Shown: in pieces, positions 10,339-20,484 of the stretch
Layout of the letters: the number at the start of each line of letters is the position of its first letter
Numbering within the stretch: the stretch's first letter is position 1
DNA from: Stichopus chloronotus
Lineage: Eukaryota > Echinodermata > Holothuroidea > Aspidochirotida > Stichopodidae
Length of the DNA: 64,000 nucleotides
Assembly: GCA_021234535.1 (NCBI GenBank)
Contig: CM037839.1
Location: 11,905,419-11,969,418, forward strand
Reading direction: 5' to 3'
The notes under the pieces: generated by a model
What the model saw: only the letters and a program-made list of their open reading frames with translations
Database searches by the model: none
Told to the model about the DNA's origin: nothing
Program-made: the position numbers and the translations under genes

Positions 10339-12569
10339 GTTAGTAAGAACCTTACATCTGTTTTCCAAGTCAAGTGCTATTTTTTTTACTAGGATGTGAC
10401 TCATTGGATACCAAAAAAGGAATTATTAATCCAAAGCCAATAGTTTTGATCCTTTGATGAACGCAGCCTGTTTCCTGCTTTTTTCCATTTTGTCATCTGT
10501 GTTAGTGCCTAGGAATGCTTTTGGTATGTGTTTTCATGTTCGCACACGTAGTTCAAATTTATTGTGAAGATGAACAGTTATGCAGATATTCCTAGCATTT
10601 TATCAAGTGTTAATTGCCTTTTCGCCCAGCTTGCAGTACCCTTACCATATTGTGTATTACAGGTATCACTCAAAAAATCTGCGATTTGCAGTGTGCATAC
10701 AGATTTGATTGAATGATCCAAGTCATTTTTATCCAACCCCACTGACACACGTATGCAAAATGCAAGTACAGGTTGCCTTGTATGTAGCGTTTATCTATGA
10801 CATAAACAGACATAACAAATATTGTCATGAAAACAAAGGATCAACTTGTTGCTGCTAATTGAATTGGTGCTTTTCTGCTTTCATTCTTTGTCCTTCCATG
10901 TGTTGAAATAGAGATTTAGCATAAGCAAGGGCATCTATACTGTGACAAAAATTTGTGCTGTATATGTAGTAAAGTATTGGTGCCATCGATTTTTACTAAC
11001 TCTGCTTTATTTTTGCGTGCCAGTTTTCGCTATTTTGTTGGTGTGGTGTTTCGTACGTACTGCATTGATATCATACCACAGTGAGTACACTTCCAACATT
11101 TCTTGCATGTCATCATCTAGGCAAGGCCAGTATTGTACCAGCAGATAAGTGCATTGTACACAATCCCACTGGGTTGCAAAGTACTTCCCTGCAAGTTCAA
11201 TTGTAGTTTCTTTTGAAGCCAATGAATGAAGTAAACATGAAATTGTCAATAAGTGAACTGATATCTGGTAATACCCCCTTGTAACATCAAATTGTGGGTC
11301 AAGCATTGTTCTCCAAGGAACATGCATAATGTATCTTTTTCATAGTTGCCCCCTTTCCCTATTCTTAAGGCGTATTCCTTGCCAGCTGACTTTGTGTGAA
11401 ATGTATAAACTTTTATTCCTCAGAGATTTATTGATCAGCTGAACACAATGTAGTTTTGTGATATTTTTGTTGTAAGTACATCTGATAGCTATGGAAGATT
11501 TCTTGTGTGTGTGTGTTTTACTTTAATGCCCTTTCATTTTTGGGTGGAGGTCAATTGACATCAGAGATCAAACACTCTAGCTAGAATTGATGGATGCTGT
11601 TTGTCCTCGGTGTAAGTATTGGCCATGTTAAGTGGAAGAACCAATTTGTTTTTGATGGCGTCTATGGTCATCTGGGGTCACTAGAGGTCAAGCACTTAAA
11701 ACCTTGTAACCAATATATCTCAAGAAAAGTAACAAAGGGGGTTCTCCTCAGCAGGTAGTTAGTCCATATTGAGTGGGTCAATCTGATCGCTTTTGGTGGA
11801 AGTGAAAGTTCATCTGGCATCCTCCATTCTCCAACCCTCACATTCTTGTAATCTCAATATCTGAGAAAACTTGGATACCTTTCACGTGGGTATGTTAACG
11901 GCGTTCAGTATGAAGTAGATGAATTGTCTTATTTTTGGTGGATGTCAAGTGTCATCTTAAGTGTACCACAGTTGAAAAACTGAAAATCATCTGGACAACA
12001 TATCTTAATGTATAAACATGGATATAGTTTTCGTATTTAGTATGTTAAATATTCCTATTGAGTAAATGAAGTCAATTTGGTTTGGTTGAGGTGAGAGGCC
12101 TTCTGGGTTGACCAGGTATTAAGCTCTGAGGATTCTACTGACATCTTTGGTATGACCTGTCTTTGCCATAGAATCTCATTGAAGAACATAAAGCCTGTAT
12201 GTATGAGCTATTCTGGTAAATATTCAATAAAATTTTGTGTAATGAATTCATGGAAAACCTCGATGCATTTTTGTTTCTTGGTGATTTGATAGTGTGTGCA
12301 TTCCTTTTGGTATCAATGAAAAATCTGTTCACAAGCAAAGATTAGCAAGTGCAGTTATTAGTCCAAAATGCATGAACTGTAGGAAAACTAATAACATACA
12401 GCATCACACAAAAAAGCTGTGTATATCTTCACTGAATGACAAGTTCTGTTGGGTTCATAGCCGCTCTCAGTTAATAGAAATTAAACATACTAGAAGTAAT
12501 GATTGCATTTCCTTTCCTTTGAGCATTTGGTATGCTTAGTGTCATGAGGTTTGTGTTTTCTCTCATTAG
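10339..12569 (+). other. intron 5
   Basis: No exon seen. Contains a GGTCA-family copy at about 11505-12120. The short open frames around 10942-11327 look like chance: neither strand shows a domain. Confidence 0.7.
11505..12120 (+). repeat. GGTCA repeat family copy
   Basis: TG-rich head (TTGTGTGTGTGTGTTTTAC), then TTTGGGTGGAGGTCAATTG, GATCAAACACT, TGGTCATCTGGGGTCACTAG, AACCTTGTAACCAATATATC and further units to about 12.1 kb. Diverged, with roughly 120-150 nt between equivalent words. Confidence 0.6.
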
Positions 12570-12897
12570 TGCACAGCTCAGTGGACCAAGGAGCCCTACG
12601 TCTAGTTGGAGGCAACGAATCGGCAGGACGATTGGAAGTATACCTCAATGGCCAATGGGGCACAATCTGCGACGACTTTTGGAATCTGGACAATGCGGGC
12701 GTGGCTTGCCGTCAGCTGGGATTTAATGGAGCCATTCAATTTCTTGAAAACTGCAGCATATGGAAGAGGGTCCTCAGTAATCCACATGGATGATGTCATG
12801 TGTGAAGGAGATGAAACGCGGCTGGTCGACTGCCATCACAAGACTGTCCATAACTGTCACCACGGGGAAGACATCGCTGTTATTTGCACAGCAGCCG
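12570..12897 (+). CDS. SRCR domain exon 6, with 1-nt frameshift
   Basis: A full SRCR domain split over two frames. Acceptor TTTTCTCTCATTAG at 12569 (a second in-phase acceptor, CTCAG, lies 12 nt on), donor GCCG|GTGAGA. The first half reads [21 protein letters not shown] and [15 protein letters not shown]; the second half reads [17 protein letters not shown] ... HGEDIAVIC in another frame. The break falls in the AAAA run at 12747-12750; one base fewer there would be needed for a continuous domain and a length divisible by three. All six Cys positions are present across the two frames. It may be an assembly or sequencing error in a homopolymer, an allele, or a real lesion that forces skipping of this symmetric exon. 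Confidence 0.85.
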
Positions 12898-15448
12898 GTG
12901 AGATGACATCCCCTTCTTTACGAAGCTGAAATTCCAGAAGAGGAAAATCTGAAAATACATAGCTTTGCTAAAAGCAAACTTCCATGAGTAGAATACTCTG
13001 TTAGTCAGTTAGTCTGTTAATCAGTCTGCATCAGACAAGCAGAATGATTAAACATTGTATTACAAGTCATGTAGTTATTATCTCTTGTGATAAAGCTTAT
13101 TCCTGTAGACTGACTATCGACATGGGGAATTGTGTACAGTTATTAAAAACAGGAACTGTGAAACAGTGCACAAAAATGAAAGGTCAAACAAAATATAATG
13201 AATACAAAGTTTTTAAGTACCTCTAATGTTTGTATATAACAGGATTTAATGAGAAAACAAATTTTGATAAAGTTGGTGGTTAACTTGACTTGGATTGAGT
13301 TATTCAACTAAGTTAAAGAAAAGGCAGTCTGTACAAAAATGTACTGCCACATCTCATTTATGTTGTAAATATCATTTCACAAGTACACTCATCAGTGTTA
13401 CAGGTAGACACTTTTTAGCGGTGTGCATGACTTCACTGCATTTGGCTCATAAGAAACTATAAGCTTGTGGCACTACGGAATATCCATATAAACAGTGCAG
13501 TGTAAGGATGAAAATCATTCCAGCACGATAAATGTTTGGTCACAAAAATACTTCATATTGCTTCAAAAATTTAATGTTCCAGGACTGCCATACATATCCT
13601 GTAAACCAAGTTGTATCACATATCTTTTTACAATTAAAATGTACAAAAGTTTCTTGTGAAGAAAATAGAAAAGATCAGGTGATGCCTTCCCAAAATTCAC
13701 AAGAATCATATATCCTAATGTGGTGAGATAAGTAGCAAATAACCTAACCAGCTCACTGACTTTCATCACCTGTGAAAGTGGATTGGCCATTGTACTTTGG
13801 AGTTCATGTTACCAAGTTGAGGAAAGGTTTAAATGGTTCTTTCACAATTGCTAGTAAAATGGATGGAAATATGTATAGGTAGTCCTTTTAAGATAAACTT
13901 TTAATTTTTCTCCTTCTCAAAAAGTTTGCCTAAAAGAAGTTTGTGGAAATAAGTGCTGGTGGGAAGCAGCGTTTTTCATGTGGAGTGCTGGGGTGCAATC
14001 CCCTCTACTAGTTTTGCCAGACCGGTGCCCATCACCTTAGCTGAAATGCTGCTCATGATTAGAAAATAGCCTATATCCCTTTTTTAATATACAGAAATGT
14101 ATGGGTCTGTGAAGTGAAAGAAAGTTACAAACCCCAGTAGGGCTTGATAAAGTACTCTACCTACAGGCATACATGCAAAAAAAAAAGAAACCAAGGAAAA
14201 TGGAGTGAACAAAATGCAAGAAGGTAACCCTAAAGGAGGAGGTAATGTGGTTGGAGCAGAATCAATGATTTTGTTTAAGTGTGTGGCATGTGATGATGAC
14301 TAATGGTGAAATTTTAGCAGATATACATGTGTCTTGCTGTAATGTTTTATGCACAGGTTCTCACAGACATTTGGTCAGCAAAGATCATACTGACACAGTT
14401 GGTATAAAAAGTCAAACTGAATCAATGGTTTGCTCCACTGATTAATTGAACTTGTATGTACAAACAGGTGCAAAATCCCTGTAGTTGAATGAACTTCATT
14501 GATTACATTACATCGATCAGTAACATCATTTTATTTGCTCATACCAGCTAGCTGGTGTGAGCTATTGTAATGGTGTGGGGTCCATCAATCTATCTGTCTA
14601 TCTCTCTATCCATCCATATGTCTGTCTGTCTGCTCACAATTGTTGGAAATGCTTCTCCCATGCCATGCTTTAATGGATTTGTAGAAACTTAGACAGAATG
14701 TCATATAGGTGTTGGGTGTTTGAGGTGTTTAAACATGTTTGGTCCAACGTCCCATATGGGTCTTGTGTCCTGTTTTATGACATACTGCAGAATGCTTCTC
14801 CTTCTACATTTAAAGTGCCCCTGTCATATCACATACATCTCAAATATCTTTATCATGCAGGAATGATAGCTGAGTGATGGGGCAGTGTCATTGTTGTACT
14901 GACTGAAACTCTATATTGCCTTTGGGTATGTTGACCAGTATATGGACGTCAAAGGGTCACTTTGATTTGCTTCATGAAATTCAATTAGTCTTCCCAAACC
15001 TGTCAACATAAAGCTTCTAGTGACATATCAATGATCAGATCCTCATATTGTCACATACAAATGACCCCTAATGAGCAAGTAGTTAATAATTTAAATTGGT
15101 TTTGGAAAAATTGCGACCAATCACTTTTCCACATTATTACCAAGTCATAAATCGTACAGATTCCCCTTGTACAATGTTGATGATTTGGTATAATGATGGT
15201 GGTTCCTGTGATATTACATAATAATATGTAAATGTTACCTTCAGGGTGTTCAGGTGTGAGCCTCTGCATCATCGGTCCTCTTTTTTTTCCTAATCTGTTT
15301 CTGATGTGGGATGCTTAGATCATGTACCATGATAGTTAGCTGTCACAAGAAGGACAGATTGAAAATGCAGTATGAGTCCAGAGGCTTAAATATAATCTAG
15401 CTCACCCCCTTTAAATTAGGAGCACTTTGTTCTTTCATTGTTCTTCAG
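12898..15448 (+). other. intron 6
   Basis: No exon seen. Its 3' half holds one copy (14581-15283) of a long dispersed repeat whose other copy lies at 61.85 kb. The stretch 12.9-14.5 kb shows nothing recognisable. Confidence 0.7.
14581..15283 (+). repeat. long dispersed repeat, copy 1
   Basis: Begins with a (TCTA/TCTG)n tract, then GGAAATGCTTCTCCCATGCC, TGGATTTGTAGAAACTTAGA, and ends with TGTAAATGTTACCTTCAGGG, TGTTCAGGTGTGAGCC and CTGCATCAT. The same words in the same order occur at 61850-63290, where the copy is about twice as long because of internal repetition. Confidence 0.75.
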
Positions 15449-15769
15449 GTGTGACACCAGAAGGATCTTTGCGTCTAGCTTCTGGAAACAGCTCGTCTGG
15501 TCGTGTGGAAATCTACAAGAATGGAGTTTGGGGTACAGTGTGCGATGACGATTGGGACCTGGAAGATGCCAACGTCGTTTGCCGCCAGTTGGGCTTTCCA
15601 TCCGGTGCAGTGGAGGCGTCTGTCGGGGGTCGTTTTGGAGTAGGTTCGGGCCCCATTCACATGGACAACGTGGCATGCACAGCCCTCAGTAACAGACTAT
15701 TAGATTGTGAGCACAGTGAAATTCATAACTGTGCTCACAAAGAAGATGCAGGAGTAGTGTGCACAGTAG
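15449..15769 (+). CDS. SRCR domain exon 7
   Basis: Acceptor CATTGTTCTTCAG, donor AGTAG|GTGAGT, phase 1 both sides; first full codon 15451. Reads PEGSLRLASGNSSSGRVEIY, VWGTVCDDDWDLEDANVVC, GFPSGAVEASVGGRFG, GPIHMDNVAC, RLLDCEHSEIHNC, HKEDAGVVC. Six Cys and the cation-site residues are kept; NSS sequon in the first loop. The usual CxGxE turn after Cys3 is replaced (CTALSNRL), which removes a conserved Gly and Glu. Last intact SRCR exon before the broken copy and the Frizzled-like exon. Confidence 0.95.
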
Positions 15770-16222
15770 GTGAGTATCAATTTAGCCTCCTGTTAATGCA
15801 TAGTGTTGCACTGGGAGCAGCAGCATTCAGGTGGCAAGGTTAATAAACTTGGAACTGACTTTTTAGTCCCTGTCCAAAAGTAAAGAGATGTCAGTTTGCA
15901 AAATTAAAGTAAGATTTCAAAGTGAACAGAAGTTATGTAAGTGTAGTGTGAATACAAGAACTTGTTTCTGGTTCCAATGAGTGGTTACAACGTGTGTACT
16001 CATGTGTATTAAGTTTACTGTATTGAGTACAGGGGGCCCTGCTGTTGAAAGTGGAGATCAAAGCTCATTTGTTTTGAGTATGAGTTAGAATACAAAACCT
16101 TTAGGAGGGAAGGATACTGCATGATTTTTGCTGACTTTGTGTGTTTAATGAAGGGTATGCTGCAAAGCTTCTCATATTTTCTTAATTTGCCACTGCCTAA
16201 AGATACAGAACCACCAGTATGA

Positions 16223-16353
16223 GTTCAAATAGTGGGTGGAAATGATACTTCTGAACAGGTGGAGGTCTACTTGGATGGGGAGTGGCCGGTGCACAGTCTG
16301 CGATCACTATGGGGGCCTAGAAGATGCTGAAGTGGTCTTCCGGCAGCTTGCAC
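16223..16353 (+). pseudogene. decayed SRCR exon
   Basis: Remnant of an SRCR exon in the same orientation as the live ones. The first part translates as VQIVGGNDTSEQVEVYLDGEW; then about 4 extra bases (CCGG-like, after 16285) shift the frame and the second part reads TVCDHYGGLEDAEVVFRQLA. Lesions seen: an in-frame TGA just upstream where the GSIRL start should be, the frameshift, Cys2 changed to Phe (VVF for VVC), and loss of similarity after RQLA, so the second half of the domain is missing. Similarity to GGNDT and VEVYLDGEW shows it descends from the sequon-bearing type. Confidence 0.85.
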
Positions 16354-17439
16354 TACTTTACCTCCAATGCTGGAGTTGACTGGTAACCTTTGGCACTATC
16401 CTGATGTCTCCCCTGTGTGCTATCTAGCTCTTCCTGCTCTAATTATCACCTGGAAGTGCTAGTTGAATTTTTCTTTACTTCATTCATTTTCAAGGAATTT
16501 GAAGTTACATTACCTTTCAGACTTCAGTCAAGTTGGTTGAAATCCTCCCAAATGACTTGTCTGTTTGCTCCCTGTACATCTTCTTTGCCAGGGATCTCTG
16601 GGTGGAATCTTTTTTCCTTTTTCTTTTCTTTTTTTTCTTCCCATTTGCGTAAAAAAATGTGTACGTGTAGAATTTGAGGCTGAACCAAAGTGTGTTACAT
16701 TAGCCATTGTGGAATCTGAAATCCTAAAGCCTGCCTCTTGCATTGGTCATGCTCAGTGCATAATGTCTTGTAATGCATATTCATCATTCTTTGATTGCCC
16801 AATATACAAACATGATATCATGTTAGTCGCACTCGTATCCCCAACCTTTCCTAATGCCTCTGACCGTAACCCAACCACCAGCAAATGAATGAATGAGCAA
16901 AGGAATGACTAATCATTGGGTAACTTTAACTTGTTCTGGATTGCTATGTTTCTTTCTCCCGACCAGCTGAGGCTTATGTTATCATAACAATTCATGTTGT
17001 GATTTGAGAGGTGACCAATTATTTTGTCTTTCGTGGTGGATGCACATTGATTTAGACGTATGTGATGTAATAAGTACTATAGCAGGGAATACATACCCCT
17101 CCAGTGATCTGGTTTGTCAGTTTAAGTTTTGAATACATCATTTGTTTTTCATGAACTTTGGACAAGATTAAACATGACAGTGACACTTTTGGATGAGTTC
17201 TAGAAAGTTAAAGTATAATATCACAAGAAGGTTTGTGGGCCTCAAATACGGTACAGAGATAGCCTCCAGCAGATGATGACTGTTGTTTCAATTGAAGGTA
17301 ACAATAATTTGGAGTTATTTTGTCCAATATCTGATAAAACCTCCAATTGTGTCTCAACAGTTATTGTTTGCTTGAATATATTGCCTCAAGAAGTAACTCT
17401 AGTTGGTATTCTGTGGTAGTAAAGTAGACGGAACAGTAG

Positions 17440-17490
17440 TTATTTAATCACAAGGTCAAAGGTCATGTGAGGTCAATGGGAGGATACATT
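17440..17490 (+). repeat. short GGTCA repeat fragment
   Basis: Contains an exact AGGTCAAAGGTCA at 17453-17465 followed by TGTGAGGTCAATGGGAGG. No longer monomer is evident around it. Confidence 0.55.
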
Positions 17491-18598
17491 GTTCATAAGT
17501 TTGATCAGTTGAAGATGTGAATGTTGTTTGAATATCAAGTTTGTGTGCAGTAAAGCACACATCAGTCACTACATTGAAAGTGTTTATATATATGTGTCTG
17601 ACCATTATTAGTCAAAGAATTTTGTACCACATGAGCTGCTTTTTGCCTTTGAAAGTATATCACCATACAGTTATCTGACTTCTTTATGTTGTGGAATAAT
17701 AGACAGTATAATTGTAGATCTGTGTAATTATGGCTGCTTTCAGCAAATAAAAATCTCAACAGCACATCTCCAGAGGTGTGTGACTGGAGATCTACATTTA
17801 ACACAGAGGCTGGTAGTATCAACTTAATCAGCTCACCTGAGAGGAAAAATCATTTGTGAAGGGTGTTGAATGGTCCAGTTGGTGAATGGTCTCACATGGA
17901 TCTCATATTCCCAAACGGATTGAATTACTAAAGACCATTTTCATCTGATGGCTGCCTTAACGGTCTGTGAACTGGTCCTATAGTCCCACCATTTGGAATA
18001 AATTTGAATTGAAGCTATTGTTACCTGCAACCTCTTTCTAAATGTCCCTCTCTCACAAGGGAATTAGGAATCTATGCAGAATACATTTCCTCTGTCTGTT
18101 AAGTCTGACGTTCGCAGAGTTTATCCATATTCATTGGATTTTTTTCTGTCCTTTGAAAATATACGAAATCTTTTATCTCCGCATGGGGTATTTCTGCAAC
18201 CCCAGCCACACATCGATGAGTCAAAAAAATGTAGCCACTTTCACTTCCATGTGGCTGAAAACTGTAGTGTAATTGGCATGCTCATCACACATTCAGAATG
18301 ACAAACAATGCAGTGGTGAGTTCTACAATTATCCATGGACTTCACTCCAATGATATTACAGAGAGTGGGAAGCTAGCTTAATTAAAGTGAAATTATGCTT
18401 GGTATCTTTTATATCTCATTTTTAGTCACTCACTTCATGCCATGCTAAATTTGTGTTGGATCTTTCAAAATATATCAATTAAACTTTTGAATCAACTTGT
18501 TTTTGGAGAAATTTGGACACCATGGCATGACCTATTTAAACAACTAAGTTGCCTTTATTTACTGTCATTTTTTCCCCCTTTCATTTTTATAATATCAG

Positions 18599-19003
18599 AA
18601 CCTACCTTTGAATCTGGAGGGGAGTCCCACTGTGAGGAACTTGTGATTCCCATCTGTGCCAAGATGCCCTACTCACAAACTCAGTATCCAAACCTCCTTG
18701 GTCATCAAACACAAGCTGAAGCAGAAGAGGATGCATCTCCGATATTTGAACCAGTCATCCCGTTCGGATGCCCTGCAGCTTTCTTTCAGATGATGTGCCT
18801 GCAGTTAGCACCGCCATGTACAATCTTGGGCTCTCCAACCTTACCCTGCAAGGAACTCTGTGAAGATGGGCTGATGGAATGTGTCAGAATTGCGCGGGAG
18901 TATGGCGTAGAAATACCAATTGACATAGATTGCTCTTTGTTTCCTGCGGCAGACTCCGGGATTTGTTTCGCGGAGGATCCTTCTGTTGGATACCCATTTG
19001 GAG
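18599..19003 (+). CDS. Frizzled-type cysteine-rich domain exon
   Basis: Acceptor TTTATAATATCAG, donor TTTGGAG|GTGATT, phase 1 both sides; first full codon 18601, 135 codons. All ten Cys of the Frizzled CRD are present in order: CEELVIPIC, FGC, MMC, PPC, LPC, ELC, MEC, IDC, GIC. Family hallmarks seen: the Y-PNLLGHQTQAEA stretch after Cys2, CPAAFFQMMCLQLAPPC, and PCKELCEDGLMEC. Frizzled CRDs bind Wnt lipids or act as protein-binding modules; combinations with SRCR domains are known, for example in corin. It shares phase and strand with the SRCR exons, so it is most likely a module of the same protein. Ligand binding cannot be judged from sequence. Confidence 0.95.
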
Positions 19004-20148
19004 GTGATTCATTAACATTCAGTAACATTCTGATTATCTGAACCTATCAGGGCCAATGGATGTTGTGATTAAATAAATCAGTTCTAGTACTCAAAGTGTC
19101 TACATCGTTGCCTCTTTGCATGTCAGATGTCAATGATTAACATTCAGTAACATTCTGAACCTAGCTATTGGTCCCAATGAGTGCTTTGATAAGATTAAGA
19201 TGCTCTGATAATCCAAGGTGTCAATGGTATCTTTTAGACCGTCAGATATCAGTGATATGTGCAATACTTTCTAACTTTTGGGTGATAGCAAGACAGACAC
19301 ATGATAATTTCATGTACACCCCAGGCTCTTCCATCTCTTATGCACCCATGATCCCCTCTTTGTGAACAAACTTTGTCCAATCATTTTGTCAGTTGCTCAA
19401 GCTAAGAAGTTGTCATGAGCTTCATTTGAAACAAAACCATTGGCAGAATTTCAGTCATGGAGGGGATCCTTTGTAACACCTGTCACAGTCATATGTAACA
19501 CCGGTCTCACAGTTTTAGGGGGAAAAAAATTATGTATTCTCTCACTTAGTCACAGTTACATTAAATGACCTCCCTTACTGTTACGACACAATCCATGTAT
19601 GAACAAACACTACCCTTCCTGTGAATATATTCTGCTACTTTTGGACATACCTGACCTCTTCCAACTCTTCCATACAAAAATTCACCCTCAATCATCTGTT
19701 TTCATTAAGATATGACAAAACATTTCAAACGCAACTTTTTCAAGCTGACAATTGTCATAAACTTCATTTAAAATGTGACTAATTGCAGAATTTTACTTAT
19801 GGGGGGTCTCATGTTTAAAAGCATAACACCCTGACTCATCACCATTGTAAAATGAAATTAATATTTGACATCTTAGGTATTGCAACATAGTACAAAAAAA
19901 CTGATTTTTTTCTCATTTTATTGAGAATCATCACCACCCTTCTTTTACCTTGCTTTTTGGCCTGGATTCACTTGAAAGTCTGCAAGTCTTTGCCTATGCC
20001 TGCAATATCATATTACGTCTTCATGTATGCAACTTACCATCACCAGCAACACTATTGATGTTCTAATGTTTATTCTCCCAGCCAACTTTCTCCATTTGGT
20101 CAAACATTATGTTCTTCCTCATCTATATTGTTGCCATTTAATCATCAG
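19004..20148 (+). other. intron 8
   Basis: No exon. The words ATTAACATTCAGTAACATTC occur just after the donor (about 19012) and again about 127 nt later (about 19138), a decayed tandem duplication. The rest is plain AT-rich sequence. Confidence 0.6.
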
Positions 20149-20484
20149 ATTCTCTCCTGACTCCCAACATTCGCCTGGCAGACGGAAACGCCTCTGCTGG
20201 TCGTGTGGAGATTAATCGCGATGGAGAGTGGGGCACGGTCTGTGATGATTATTGGGATCTGAACGATGCGACCGTGGTGTGCCGCCAGCTGGGTTTTCCG
20301 GGGGCCATCGCAGCACTGCCAGAGTCTGCCTTTGGCGAAGGCACGGGCCCCATACACGTGTATGGTGCGAGATGCCATGGCAATGAGACGAGCCTTTCAC
20401 AGTGTGATAACTTGGAGTCTGGGTTTTGCTCCCACTTTGAAGATGCTAGTGCAGTCTGTTCACTCACTGAAAGTGATCCTGTTG
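20149..20484 (+). CDS. SRCR domain exon 8
   Basis: Acceptor TTTAATCATCAG, donor GTTG|GTAAGT, phase 1 both sides; first full codon 20151. Reads NIRLADGNASAGRVEI, EWGTVCDDYWDLNDATVVC, GFPGAIAALPESAFGEG, ETSLSQCDNLESGFC, HFEDASAVC, with a linker SLTESDPVG. Six Cys, NAS sequon. Odd: the highly conserved LDDVxC stretch is changed to HVYGARC. Last member of the divergent first group and the first SRCR after the Frizzled-like exon. Confidence 0.95.

Larger units (their letters stand above)
15770..18598 (+). other. intron 7, with a dead SRCR copy
   Basis: Apart from the SRCR pseudo-exon at about 16.22-16.35 kb and a short GGTCA fragment at 17453, no feature is seen. It ends in a very strong pyrimidine tract (TTTTTTCCCCCTTTC) before ATATCAG. 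Confidence 0.7.

Noticed and set aside
16417..16888. Open frames around 16.4-16.9 kb as a further exon
   Set aside because: No domain, no suitable phase-1 acceptor and donor pair, and low-complexity T-rich content; the only supported signal nearby is the dead SRCR copy at 16223-16353.
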